A stretch of DNA of 64,000 bases from Unio delphinus (lineage: Eukaryota; Mollusca; Bivalvia; Unionida; Unionidae), in the NCBI GenBank assembly GCA_029339505.1, contig JAQISU010000003.1, forward strand, positions 22,781,001 through 22,845,000. The letters are read 5' to 3'. Made by a program: the position numbers and the translations under genes. Positions 11,901 through 23,963 of the stretch are shown piece by piece (the first letter of the stretch is position 1; every line of letters begins with the position of its first letter). Under the pieces are notes generated by a model. That model was not told where the DNA came from and searched no databases. It saw nothing but the letters and a program-made list of their open reading frames with translations.

Positions 11901-12226
11901 TTAATAAAATTACACTTCTCTATTTTTAAATGAATTAATCTCCCCTTAAAAAATAAACCCTCCTCTATCCTTTCCCATTTAATCCTTACTCTATTTTTTA
12001 CCATAACGGCTACCCCTCCCCATTTATCTTTCCCATCATGATCATTTTTTATTACAATACAATCCAGTTTTCGTTCAAGTTGTTCTTTGAGTTCATCAGT
12101 TAGTCCATTGTGTGTCTCTTGAAGAAAAAGTAAGTCAAAATCTCCTATTTTTAGTAACTTGTTAACCTTTTCTTGGTTTAAACCATTAATATTTATAGAC
12201 TTTAAAAGGAAGTTTTGTTCTTCCAT
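8983..12226 (-). pseudogene. LINE copy 1 ORF2: endonuclease and reverse transcriptase, frameshifted
   Basis: The start ATG at 12226 opens an apurinic-type endonuclease: QETHNG near 12110, GGDFNW near 11810 and SDHKLI near 11560. Frame changes follow near 11245, 10800 and 9600. The reverse transcriptase has NWRPISLLN (about 10690), LIDQEKAFDR (about 10480), RQGCPLSMLFYVIAIE (about 10300) and LQHADDCTNF (about 10180). Near the end a C-x2-C-x7-H-x4-C cluster (CPLCK...HVILEC) lies at about 9220-9170, usual for L1/Tx1-type ORF2. In an intact copy this protein nicks the target and copies the RNA into it. At least three frameshifts make it inactive. Confidence 0.9.
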
Positions 12227-12240
12227 TTTTAGTCTATCTC

Positions 12241-12255
12241 CAGGTGGCCGCTAAT
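12241..12255 (-). other. Conserved ORF1-ORF2 spacer motif, copy 1
   Basis: On the minus strand the spacer carries GCGGCCACCTGG shortly before the ORF2 start. Copies 2 and 3 carry the same motif (with one base change in copy 3) at the same place. Confidence 0.6.
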
Positions 12256-12286
12256 TTTTAAATGGATATAATTTATTTATCTAATG

Positions 12287-13608
12287 TTAATAATTAGTAC
12301 CTATACTTTCCTCGCTTTGAGGGGAACCTGGATCTATGTTCTCCAATGTATTTCCTGATTCACTTAGCAGTATGTTGAAATCACTGGTTAGATTAGACGA
12401 AAACAGTGTATCATTAGATTGTTCATTTCCAGAGTCAGTATCAATTGATGTAGTCAAAGTGTCCATATTTCTATTGGATGCTTCCTCCACATTTACATCC
12501 AACTGAGACTCTTCTTGAACTACTAGTGTTTGATTTTCAGTTTTATGTCCATCATTTTCTTTAGTTGTTTCCACCACTGTCACACTATCAAGAGAAGAAG
12601 AAAGAAGTTCCTTCTCATACTTCTCATTGCAAAGAGGAAATTCCTCATCAGAGGATGAGACATTTTCTGCTTTCCTCTTTTTTTTGTTTGGGCTGGCATT
12701 TTTTTGAGCTAATTTTAATTGGAGTGGATGTTACTCTTCTTGGTTTCAGTCCTTTTCCTTTCGGAGAAGACCTCTCACCCTCTTCTTGCGGTAAAATAGC
12801 AAAAGGATTTGAATGCGTAAACGCTGGGAAATTTATTTGGCTAGGTCTAGACGCATGTACCACTTTTGCCCATGTATTGGGATTGCTATCTTTAGGAGTT
12901 TGAGGCAAAGGTACATTTGCTATTAATGTCTCTTGTCTGACCACTTCTGTACCACATTCCCAAGGCCCATGGCCAACTTGTCCACATTTGGAGCATTTTC
13001 TGTCCCGTTCACAATTTCTGTACCACGTGCGGAGTTTAAACCCTAGCACATAAAAATAGGGTGGAATTTTCTTTTCTTGTCCCTCTTCTACTTTAACTAT
13101 ACGGACTGCTGATGTTACTCCGGCATATCCCCAATAGTCCGCATATTTTGTTCCCTTAACGCTTACCCCAAACCTATCTTTTAATTTTAATTCAATTTCC
13201 TTGGTATCGATGTAGAAAGGGAACCCATGGAAATGTACATCCATCATTTTAGGCCCCAAGTCTCTTTCTATCGGTGGTGCATCATGGACATGCATCATTA
13301 TGTTGTTTACCATGAAATGCTCTACATTAAGGACTGGGGTTTCCTTATCTCTGGGGTATAACATAAACTTTTTCGGTCCAGCATTTTGCAAACAAACAAT
13401 CTTTCTCATATCTACCCCCTATTGCTTTTAGCGTAGCAAGAATTTCAAGCTGTTTAGGTGTGTCATCTGATCCTGATATGAGAATCTGACAACCTTTTGG
13501 ATGATGTGCTGTAATCACATTGTCATCCACTGTACACTTATAATATAAGTGCAGTCTTGACCTCGATCCTCTATCCCTATAATGAGTTTCTTGCTCTTGG
13601 TTTGACAT
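12287..13608 (-). pseudogene. LINE copy 1 ORF1: zinc-knuckle RNA-binding protein, frameshifted
   Basis: The start is taken at the ATG at 13608, which aligns with the starts in copies 2 and 3. The protein has an Arg/Ser head (RSRLHLYYKCTV), a conserved globular region with ALQNAGPKRFMLYP-like sequence (about 13390), GPKMMDVHFHGFPFYIDT (about 13245) and IPPYFYVLGF (about 13060), one CCHC knuckle CSKCGQVGHGPWEC (about 12995), and a disordered acidic tail ending DPGSPQ. A frameshift near 13420 and another near 12600 break it. ORF1 proteins coat the LINE RNA. ORF2 starts about 60 bp downstream. Confidence 0.85.
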
Positions 13609-13804
13609 TTTGACACTATGAACAAAATAGCTACTATAAAAGAAAAATGACAAAAAGAACAATTGAAAAGTGCAGTGAAACTAAAACGAAAGAAAGTGAG
13701 TATAAAGAAAAACGTAGCCCTTTGTAGATAGCGAAAATATATCCCAAATATCCACACAAATTATTCCACAGATCAACTGTAATCACACTCTTACACAACG
13801 CAGT

Positions 13805-13815
13805 ACGAGCTTATC
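13805..13815. repeat. LINE target duplication, junction 1
   Basis: ACGAGCTTATC lies exactly between the 5' end of LINE copy 1 and the A-tail of copy 2. Confidence 0.9.
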
Positions 13816-13828
13816 TTTTTCTTTTTTT

Positions 13829-13852
13829 GGGGGGCACCAGACAGATGCCCCC
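13829..13852 (-). other. 3' terminal hairpin of LINE copy 2
   Basis: The same GGGGGCA / TGCCCCC stem with a 9-nt loop as in copy 1, placed next to the A-tail. Confidence 0.7.
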
Positions 13853-14838
13853 TCCCCCTATTGAAAAAACTAAAAAAAAAGTTTTATGTATGTGTGTGTC
13901 CCCCCCGATATGTAGTTTTGTGTTTTTTATGAAATTTCATTTAATTTAAACTAACCTTAATTTTTTCCCATCGGGATTATATGATAATAGGAGGATATTT
14001 TGTTCCTTAGTGTTATTCTATGACATTTTCACCCGAACCCAAAGGTCCATCTTGGGTGTCTGTCTCAATTTCTCAAAGTTAAACCCTGGCTAGGGGTTTC
14101 CTACATCCTGTGTATGCTATTTGTGTTGTGCTATATGTGTGTTGCTATATGTATTCATATGAATACTGTATATTTTGTAAGGATAGCCATTCTTGTCAAA
14201 TTTCCCAGTTTTCTAAACATATAAATACCTCTAAACGGTATTTATTTTAGTATATGTTTAAATTCCATTTAATTATATGTTTTAATAATTTTGAATTTAG
14301 TACAAAACATGGTGTCTTAAATTTATTTTAAATTGGTTGAAACCAACCTATTGTTTTAATGTTTGTTCTATTATGTTCCATATTTTGTAATTTCCTTATT
14401 TATATAATAGATCACTTGGATCGAAATGGGATTCGTACAATTTTTTTTTATTATTTTTTGCACTTCACCCTTCTCGATCTTTGTTTGTGAATCTTTATTT
14501 ATTTATCATTAATTCCTTATTCCGTTCCAAAAGATTATGTTATATTTCCCTCTAAACGGGCTTTCTGTGTAGATTTTCACAATCTCCACAGAGTAAAAAC
14601 ATTTTATAACCAGTGATTTTGTATGATAGCATGCTTCGCTTTAGAAAAAACAAATCTTAACTATATTGCCTATCTAATCCGTGAGTTGTTTTGTAATGTA
14701 TATGTCTCTAGGTGAGCTTTATTCCAAACTCTTTCACGGGCCTGTCCACTTCGCGTAGCGCCATGTGATATAGTCCCGTGCTCTCATTGCTCGTACTTTT
14801 CTCCTCCTGAGTTCCCTGTTCCCTCCCTATCTAAAATT

Positions 14839-17800
14839 TTACCCATAATTTTGTATTGGTCCGCATGCTATCATATTCTTAATAATAAAAGATGTTATTT
14901 CTTCTAGAAGTTTTTTTGTAAATTTTCCATCTAAATATAAAATTTGTATGTTGTCATATAATTGTTCTTTTGTGATATTAATGACAACTTTATTTCGATC
15001 ATTTTGATTAAAGAGACATTCTGTTATAACATGTTTTTTGGTAAAAAGGAAATTTTTGCATAGTGGACATTTTGGCGACACTGCGATCATACGCCGTCGC
15101 ACTGCTATTTCCCCTGTCAACCATGCATCATGCATGTATTTGAACAAGGTACTTTTGATTTTAATAGATCTAATTTTGACCCAGTTCCCCCATGCCCTAT
15201 CCCATTGAATATTTATGTGTTTTTGTTCTATCTTATTTTTTTCCTTATTTATTGTTTTTTGTGCTAGCCATCTGTATGTGCATTTTGTATTAGTGTCCCA
15301 AAATTCCTTTACATCCCTATATTTGAATAATAAGTCTTTTATTGATCTTAATTTCCTTGGCACTTCTAAGGTTTTTACTAATTTATTGTTCCTATATATA
15401 TCGTTTCTCTGCTTCATAGAGAAACCAAAATAGTATATATAGAGCCCTTGCCAAGCTATTTTTGGCTCCTCTTTAATCTCCTTAAATCTGTTTAAAATGT
15501 TGGTGTATTTAATTAGGGTGGGGTGGGGGAGACCTAAACCTCCTCTCATCCCTTCCGTATATAGAGTATTTTTGTTTGTGTAGTGTATTTTGAAGGCCCA
15601 TAAATATTTAATAATATCGTTATCTATCTTTTTTAGTGTATCATTTTTGATGTCTACTGTTTTTAATTTGTAATTTAAGTGCACATACATGTAATTCTTG
15701 GCAACTTGTGCTCGTTCCATTAAGCATATTGGCAGTGGTGCCCAGATTAACAAATTTTTCTTAATATTTTCTTTTATTTCATTCAGATTGTTTTTCATTT
15801 CATCCTTTCCAAAATTTATTCCTAATGTTTTTATATTGTCTTTAATAAGAAGAGCAGGCAGACCATGTTTCTTATCTCTCCAGTTTCCTATTAATAAGAT
15901 TTCAGTTTTCTCAGGGTTTATCTTAGACCCTGAAACTTTCCCAAATTTTTCAAATTCCTTTATAAGTTCATTATAGGATTTTCCATCTTGGATAAAGTTT
16001 GTGCAATCATCAGCATGTTGTAGCATCTTAACTTCTTCTTTGATGTTTGGAACTTTGATCCCTACAATATTTGGGTTGTTCCTAACTTTGGTACTTAGAA
16101 TTTCTATTGCTATTACGTATAATAGCATAGATAGCGGGCATCCTTGCCTCACTGATCTTTGAATTTCAAATTTTTCCGTTTTTGCTCCATTTACCTGTAC
16201 AATCGAGTTTATATCATTGTACAGAATTTTGTGTCCAATTTTGGAAATTTTCTCCAAATCCAAATTTTTCTTTTGTCTTATAAATATAGTTTTGTTCAAG
16301 TCGATCAAAGGCTTTTTCTTGATCAATTAGTACCATAGCACTAGTAGTACCATTTATGTTTATATGATCGATTATAGTTTTAATGTTTAAAATGTTATTT
16401 TGTATATCTCTTCCTTTTGGCCCACTTGTTTGATTTATATTTATAATTGGGTCAAGACACTTTTTGACCCTTTCCGTTAAGATTTTACTAACAATTTTAT
16501 AATCAACATTAAGGAGTGAGATGGGTCTCCAGTTTTTTATTTCATCCCTATTTCCCTTTCCCTTATATATTATTGTTATCATACCCTCCCTCATTGTGTT
16601 AGACATTTTACTATTTCTGAGTGCAATATTGTTGTATAACCATTCTAAGATTGGCGACAACTCCTTGCAGAATTTTTGGTAGAATCCCGCAGAAAGTCCA
16701 TCTCTCCCTGGTGATTTATTTTTACCTAATTTCCCAATTGTCTCTACTATTTCGTCTTGTGATATAAATTCCTCACATTTGTTTCTATGTTCTGAGGTAA
16801 TTTTCTCACAATTTGTCTCTCGTAAGTATGTTTCTATATCTTCGTCCGCTATTCTCTGTGAAGTATATAGGTCCTTATAGTAATTTCGTATGTATTCCAG
16901 TATTTGAGTTTTGTCTTGTAGTATTTCCCTTCCCGTATTTAATCTCTCTAATGTTTTCCTTCCCCCCCCCCCCCTTCTTAATTCTTCCCTTTTATATAAT
17001 CCCTCTGCATTTTCATATAGGTCTGTAAATATACCTGCTTTTATTTCCCTCCCTTTATAATAATCTTTTTTTAATTTTTCTAATCTTAATACTAATGTTT
17101 CTTTTGTGTTCTGTGTTGTTGTTGTTTTTATTAAATTTTCAATAGCTTCTATTTCTAATTTAAAGTTTCTAACTCTTAATTTTGAATGATGTATTGCTAT
17201 TTTTTTAAATTTAACTTTTAAATTGTCCCATTCTTCTATAATGTTAGTATTTCCTATATTTTTTAAATCTTCTATTTCCCTTTTTTTTTCTTCTATAAAT
17301 TCCCTTGTATTTAATATTTTGGTATTTAACTTCCATGATCCGCGACCCCATTTAGTTCTTTTAGATATCCCTACTTCTAAATTAATTAATTTATGGTCCG
17401 AAACTTGATAATCTAATATTCCTGATTTTATATATTTATTTGTGCCAAAAAAAGTACCCCAAAATTTATCTAATCTACTTGCTGTATTTCCTCGTGTATA
17501 AGTGTATTCCACCCTTAGTAAATTTAAACGTCGATATATGTCAACCAAATCTAATGATTCCATGATAAGTTTCATTATGTCCCTAATGTCTAAATCTTTA
17601 TTTGTTAATGTTTTTGTCGTTCTGTCTATTTCGTCCTCAATCCAGTTAAAGTCCCCACCTATTATCAAATTTTCCCCAATATAGTTATCTAAGTACTCCT
17701 TCAATTGTGTTGCAAAGGCCCGTTTCATATTAGCAGAGGCTGGCATATATATATTTGAAAAATTACAATTCTTTATTTTTAAATGAATTAATCTACCTTT

Positions 17801-18079
17801 AAAAAAATTCCCTTCCTCTATTCTTTCCCATTTAATTCCCGCTTTATTTTTAACCATAATTGCTACCCCTCCCCATTTATCCCTCCCTCCAGGGTCATTT
17901 TGAATTATAATACAATCCAGCTTTCTTTCAAGTTGTTCCTTGAGTTCATCTGTTATCCCATTATGTGTCTCTTGAATAAACAGTAAATCAAATTCTCCTA
18001 TTTGTAGCAGCTTATTAACTTTTTCTTGATTAAATCCATTAACATTTAAAGACAGTAAACGGAAGTTAGGTTCTTCCAT
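14839..18079 (-). pseudogene. LINE copy 2 ORF2: endonuclease and reverse transcriptase, single main frameshift
   Basis: The start ATG at 18079 opens an endonuclease with FIQETHNG, GGDFNW and SDHKLI, followed in the same frame by the RT fingers (KSPGRDGLSAGF, RPISLLNVDYKI, LIDQEKAFDR). A one-base gain near 16230 (TTTTGTGTCC where copy 3 has TTTTGGTCC) moves the rest to another frame. That frame has RQGCPLSMLLYVIAIE, LQHADDCTNF and the C-terminal CPLCK...HVITEC cluster, and stops at 14839. This copy stops six codons' worth of sequence earlier than copy 3 through a G-to-T change. It is the least damaged ORF2 of the array. Confidence 0.9.
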
Positions 18080-18091
18080 TTCTGATTTGTC

Positions 18092-18106
18092 TCCAGGTGG
18101 CCGCCA
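18092..18106 (-). other. Conserved ORF1-ORF2 spacer motif, copy 2
   Basis: GGCGGCCACCTGG on the minus strand, between the ORF1 stop and the ORF2 start. Confidence 0.6.
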
Positions 18107-18143
18107 ATTTTAGTGGTTATAATTTAGTGGCTATTGTTTTTAT

Positions 18144-19452
18144 TTAAGTGCTTGTATCTTCCCTTTTTTGAGGGGAACCTGGGTCATTGTTCTCTGATTG
18201 AGTGTCACTTATGGGAATATCAAAATCACTGGTTATATTTGAGTAAAGGGTGTCATTGTATTTCTCGTTTTCAATTTCGTTATCAATAGTTGAGTTGAGG
18301 GTATCCATGTTGCATCTGTTTTCATTTTTTTGAGTGGGATCCACGTTGGAATCCACATTTTCCTCTAGTTGTCTCTCACTTTCCCCAGATTCCATTATTT
18401 GATTTTCTGTTTCATTTCCCTTAGGTACTATTTCTATTGCCTGAGAGGGAAGTATGTCTCCAATTTCCACGGAGGAAGGGAGTGCTTTGTCCAATTCCTC
18501 TGAGGAAGAAGACAAACTTTCGGCTTTCCTTTTCTTGTTTTGTTTCTTTTTTTGGTTTTTAATTGGTGTTGAGGTTCTTGGTATGGGTTCATTACTTTCA
18601 GACATGGATTTTCCAACATCTTCACCTATCAGAGTTTCAAAGGGGTTAGCATGTGAAAATGTTGATATGCTAATCTTGGTCCTAGTCTCTTTCTTATTTC
18701 CCACCTGAACCCATCCGATATTGGGGTTTTGTTCAATTGTGGTTCATTTTGTACCACGTTAGCATATGTGGGCCCCTGGTTTCCCATCACTTTTTTTACA
18801 ATCCCAGGGCCCATGGCCTTTTTCACCGCATTTACTGCACTTACGGTCCTTTTCACAATCCCTATACCACGTCCTAATTCTGAAACCAAGGACATAGAAG
18901 AAGGGAGGTATCTTTGCCTCTTGACCCTTCTCAACTCTGATTATCCTTACCGCGGATGTGATCCGAAGTAAAACCCCACGAGTCGGCTAGTTTGTGCCCT
19001 TTGCTTTCAACGTTGAAACGCTGAAACTTTTTAGTTTCTAGTTCCAACGTGTCAATGTAAAAAGGCAACCCATGGAAATGAATTTCTATCATTTTAGGAC
19101 CCATTTCTCTCTCTATAGGTGGGGCTTCATGTACGAACATCTTTATACCCTTCACCATAAATGATTCACAATCTAGGATTGGTGTATCCTTCTCTTTTGG
19201 GTATAGCATGAACCTCTTCGGTCCTGCGTTCTGGAGTGCTATAATTTTGGACATATCTACAGACATGGCCTTGAGGGCTGCTAAGATCTCCGTCTGTTTT
19301 GGAGTTTCATCAGCACTAGATATTAATAACTGGCAACCCTTGGGATGATGTGCTGATAGCACATTGTCCTCCACGGTACACTTGTAATACAAGTGTAATC
19401 TAGATCTACTACCTCTAGGAAAATTTGGTCTATTTCCCTCATTTTGCTCCAT
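18144..19452 (-). pseudogene. LINE copy 2 ORF1: zinc-knuckle protein, frameshifted
   Basis: The start is the ATG at 19452. The order is the same as in the other copies: RSRLHLYYKCTV head, LQNAGPKRFMLYPKE (about 19220), MIEIHFHGLPFYIDT (about 19085), then a frame change near 18960. The knuckle region at 18880-18790 is damaged and crosses further shifts near 18700. The acidic tail is in frame from 18704 to 18144 and ends NNDPGSPQ. ORF2 begins 64 bp downstream. Function is inferred from family: RNA binding in the LINE ribonucleoprotein. Confidence 0.8.
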
Positions 19453-19629
19453 TTTACTTGAATATCCAAGTGAACAATGTTTAAATGAAAAATGCTAAGT
19501 AAAGTAAAAGAGAAAAAGGAAAAAAAAGTGCAGTGAAAAATGTAACAATATAAATGTGCTATAAGAAAACTATAAACCTTGGAGATAATGAATTGGGAAT
19601 AATCCAAAATAATCCAATTTGCACTACAA

Positions 19630-19640
19630 ACGAGCTTATT
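19630..19640. repeat. LINE target duplication, junction 2
   Basis: ACGAGCTTATT lies between the 5' end of copy 2 and the A-tail of copy 3, one mismatch from the other junctions. Confidence 0.85.
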
Positions 19641-19653
19641 TTTTTTTTTTTTT

Positions 19654-19687
19654 GGGGGGGGGGGGGGGGCACCAGACAGATGCCCCC
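19654..19687 (-). other. 3' terminal hairpin of LINE copy 3
   Basis: The same stem-loop as in copies 1 and 2, with an expanded C run on the minus strand next to the A-tail. Confidence 0.65.
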
Positions 19688-20656
19688 TCCCCCTATTGAA
19701 AAAACTAATAAAAAAGTTTCATGTGTGAGTGTGTTCCCCCCGATATGTAGTTTTGTGTTTTTTAATAAATTCCATTTAATTTAAACCTATCCTTAATTTT
19801 TTCCCATCTGGATTATATGATAATAGGAGGATATCTTGGTCCTTAGTGTTTTCCTATGACATTTCCACCCGAACCTAAAGGTCCATCATGGGTGTCTGTC
19901 TTTATCTTTTAAAGTTAACCCTGGCTAGGGGTATCCTGTGTATGCTATTTGTGTTGTGCTATGTGTATGTTGCTATATGTATTCATATGAATACTGTATG
20001 TTTTTGTAAGGATAGCCATTCTTGTCAAATATTTCCCAGTTTTTCTAACCATATAAATACCACTAAACGGTATTTATTTCAATATATATATATTTAAGTT
20101 GTATTTAATTACTTTAAAAATTTTGAGTTTGGTACTAAACATGGTGTCTTAGTTTTAATTTAAAATGGTTGAAACCAATCTATTGTTTTAATGTTAGTTC
20201 TATTATGTTCCATGTTTGGTAAATTCCTTATTTATATACTAGATCACTTGGATCGAAATGGGATTCGTACAATTTTTGTATTATTGTTTGCACTTCACCC
20301 GTTTCGATCTGTTTTGTGATCTTTATTTATTTATTATTAATTCCTTATTCCATTCCAAAAGATTATTTTATATTTCCCTTTAAACGGGCTTTCTGTGTAG
20401 ATTTTCACAAATCTCCACAGAGTAAACAATTAAATCACCATTGATTTCATATGATAGCATGCTTTGTTGGGAAAAGAAACAATTCTAAACTATACAGCCT
20501 ATCTAATCCGTGAGTTGTTTTGATAGTGGATATGTCTCTAGGTGAGCTTTATTCCAAACTCTGTCACGGGCCTGTCCACTTCGCGTAGCGCCATGTGATA
20601 TAGCCCCGTGCTCTCATTGCTCGTACTTTTCTCCTCCTGAGTTCCCTGAACCCTCC

Positions 20657-23600
20657 TTATCTAAAATTTTCCCCATAATTTTTTATTGGTCCGCATGCTA
20701 TCATATTCCTAATTATAAATGAGGTTATTTCGTCTAACAGTATCTTTTGAAATTTGCCATCTAAATATAATATTTGTATATTGCTATATAATTGATTTTG
20801 TATAATGTTATTCACAATTTTGTTTCTATCAGTTATATTTGTTAGACATTCTGTCATAACATGTTTTTTGGAAAAAGAAAAGTTTTTGCATAGTGGACAT
20901 TTTGGCGACACTGCGATCATATGCCGTCGCACTGCTATTTCCCTTGTCAACCATGCATCATGCATGTATTTGAACAAGGTACTTTTCATTTTAATGGATC
21001 GAATTTTGACCCAGTTTCCCCATGCCCTATCCAAGTTAATATTCATGTGTTTTTGTTCTACCTTATTTTTGTCCTTATTTATTGTGTTTTGTGCTAGCCA
21101 TCTGTATGTGCATTTTGTATCAGTATCCCAAAATTCTTTTACATTCCTATATTTAAACAATAAATCTTTTATTGATCTTAATTTTCTTGGCACATCTAAG
21201 ATTTTTGTTAATTTATTATTCCTATATATGTCATTTCTCTGCTTCATAGAGAAACCAAAATAATATATGTAGAGCCCTTGCCAAGCTATTTTTGGCTCCA
21301 CTTGAATCTCCTTAAATCTATTTAAAATGTTGGTGTATTTAATTAGGGTGGGGTGGGGGAGACCTAGACCTCCCCTCTTCCCCTCCCTGTATAGAGTATC
21401 TTTGTTTGTGTAATGTATTTTAAAAGCCCATAAGTATTTAATAATATCGTTATCTATTTTTTTTAGTGTTGCATTTTTTATGTCTACTGTTTTTAATTTG
21501 TAATTTAAGTGCACATACATGTAATTCTTTGCAACCTGTGCTCGTTCCATTAAGCATATTGGCAATGGTGCCCAGATTGTCAAATTTTTCTTAAAACTTT
21601 CTTTTATTTCTCTTAGATTGTTTTTCAGTTCGTCTTTTCCAAAATTTATACCTAATGTTTTTATATTGTCTTTAATAAGAAGAGCAGGCAGATCATGTTT
21701 CTTACCTCTCCAGTTCCCTATTAATAAAATTTCAGTTTTATCAGGATTTATCTTAGATCCTGAAACTTTCCCAAATTTTTCAAATTCCTTTATTAGTTCA
21801 ATATAGGATTTTCCATCTTGGATAAAGTTTGTGCAATCATCAGCATGTTGTAACATCTTAACTTCTTCTTTGATGTTTGGAACTTTTATCCCTACTATTT
21901 TTGAGTTATTCCTAACTTTGGTACTAAGAATTTCTATTGCTATTACGTATAATAGCATAGATAGTGGGCAACCTTGCCTCACTGATCTTTGAATTTCAAA
22001 TTTTTCCGTTTTTGCTCCATTTACCTGTACAATCGAGTTTATATCATTATACAGAATTTTGGTCCAATTTTGGAAATTTTCTCCAAATCCAAATTTTTCT
22101 AGTGTCTTATATATATATAGTTCTGCTCAAGTCGATCAAAGGCTTTTTCTTGATCATTAGTACCATAGCACTAGTAGTACCATTTATATTAATGTGATCA
22201 ATTATAGTTTTAATGTTTAAAATGTTATTTTGTATATCTCTTCCTTTTGGTCCACTTGTTTGATTTATATTTATAATTGGGTCAAGACACTTTTTTACCC
22301 TTTCCGTTAAGATTTTACTAACAATTTTATAATCTACATTAAGGAGTGAGATGGGTCTCCAGTTTTTTTATTTCATCCCTATTTCCCTTTCCCTTATATA
22401 TTAGTGTTATCATACCCTCCCTCATTGTGTTAGACATTTTACTATTTCTAAGTGCGATATTATTATATAACCACTCTAAAATTGGTGAAAACTCCCCATG
22501 GAATTTTTGATAGAATTCCGCAGAAAGTCCATCTCTCCCTGGTGATTTATTTTTCCCTAATTTCCCTATTGTCTCTATTATTTCGTCTTGTGATATAAAT
22601 TCCTCACATTTGTTCCTATGTTCTGAGGTAATTTTCTCACAATTTGTCTCACGTAAGTATGTTTCTATATCTTCGTCTGCTATTCTCTGTGAAGTATATA
22701 GGTCTTTATAGTAATTCCGTATGTAATCCAGTATTTGAGTTTTGTCTTCAAGTATTTCCCTTCCCGTATTTAATCTTTCTAGTGTTCTTTCCCCCCCTCT
22801 TCTTAATTCTTCCCTTTTATATAAACCCCCTGCAGTTTCATATAGGTTTGTAAATATACCTGCTTTTATTTCCCTCCCTTTATGATAGTCTTTCTTTAAT
22901 TTTTCTAATCTTAATACTAATGTTTCTTTTGTGTTCTGTGTTGTTGTTGTTTTTATTAAATTTTCTATAGCTTCTGTTTCTAGTTTAAAGTTCCTAACCC
23001 TTAATTTGGAATGATAAATTGCTATTTTTTTAAATTTAACTTTAAGTTTATCCCATTCTTCTATGATGTCGTTATTCCCTTTATTTTTAAAATCCTCTAT
23101 TTCCCTTTTTATCTCTTCTATAAATTCCACAGTATTTAATATTTTTATATTTAATTTCCATGATCCCCTACCCAATTTAGTTCTTTTAGTTATCCCTACT
23201 TCTAAATAAATTAGTTTATGGTCCGAAATTTGATAATCTAATATCCCTGATTTTATATATTTATTTGTTCCAAAAAGTGTGCCCCAAAATGTATCTAATC
23301 TACTTGATGTATTCCCTCGTGTATAAGTGTATTCCACCCTTAGTAAATTCAACCGTCTATATATGTCGACCAAATCTAATGATTCCATTATCAGTTTCAT
23401 TATGTCCATAATCTCTAAGTCAGAACGTGTAATTTTTGTGTTTCTGTCTATGTCATTTTCCACCCAGTTAAAATCCCCACCTATTATCAAATTTTCCCCT
23501 ATATAGTTATCCAAGTACTCCATAAGTTGTGTTGCAAAGGCTCGTTTCATATTAAGAGCTGCTGGCATATATATGTTTAAAAAATGACAATTTTCTATTT

Positions 23601-23901
23601 TTAAATGAATAAGTCTCCCTTTAAAAAAATCCCCCTCCTCTATTTTTTCCCATTTAACTCCTACTTTATTTTTTATCAAAATTGCAATCCCTCCCCCTTT
23701 ATCCCTCCCTACATAGTCACTTTGAATTATAATGCAATCCAGCTTTCTTTCAAGTTGTTCTTTGAGTTCGTCTGTTAGTCCATTGTGTGTCTCTTGTATG
23801 AATAGTAAGTCAAATTTCTTTATTTGTGTTAACTTATTAACTTTTTCTGGATTTAATCCATTAACATTTATTGACAGCAAACGGAAGCTTTGTTCCTCCA
23901 T
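20657..23901 (-). pseudogene. LINE copy 3 ORF2: endonuclease and reverse transcriptase, frameshifted
   Basis: The start ATG at 23901 opens an endonuclease with FIQETHNG, GGDFNW and SDHKLIYLEV, continuing through KSPGRDGLSAEF to 22339. A T-run length change near 22370 and one or two small indels near 22110-22160 break the fingers region. The palm and remainder are open from about 22000: RQGCPLSMLLYVIAIE, LQHADDCTNF, the CPLCK...HVMTEC cluster, and an end GENFR at 20657. The HADD form of the catalytic box is shared by all three copies. Confidence 0.9.
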
Positions 23902-23919
23902 TTCTGTTTTTTTCCCTCC

Positions 23920-23934
23920 CAGGTGGCCACCAAT
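23920..23934 (-). other. Conserved ORF1-ORF2 spacer motif, copy 3
   Basis: GGTGGCCACCTGG on the minus strand between ORF1 and ORF2, one base different from copy 2. Confidence 0.6.
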
Positions 23935-23963
23935 TTAAGTGATTAGAATTTAGTGACTATTGT

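Larger units (their letters stand above)
7990..13804 (-). mobile_element. Tx1/L1-group LINE, copy 1
   Basis: A non-LTR retrotransposon of 5815 bp on the minus strand with 5' UTR, ORF1, ORF2 (endonuclease and reverse transcriptase), a 3' UTR of about 1 kb, a terminal hairpin and an A-tail. Its length matches its two neighbours, so it is full length or close to it. It has the most frameshifts of the three copies and is probably the oldest. It is bounded by the 11-bp repeats at 7979 and 13805. Confidence 0.9.
13816..19629 (-). mobile_element. Tx1/L1-group LINE, copy 2
   Basis: A 5814-bp copy in the same orientation as its neighbours, only 1 bp different in length from copy 1. The sequences diverge throughout, including the UTRs, which argues against a recent segmental duplication. 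ORF2 has essentially one frameshift; ORF1 has at least two breaks. It is bounded by the 11-bp repeats at 13805 and 19630. Confidence 0.9.

Noticed and set aside
12565..12903. Plus-strand frame over LINE copy 1 ORF1, and similar plus-strand frames across 9-25 kb
   Set aside because: They are antisense shadows of ORF1 and ORF2, made long by low codon complexity, with no conservation of their own.
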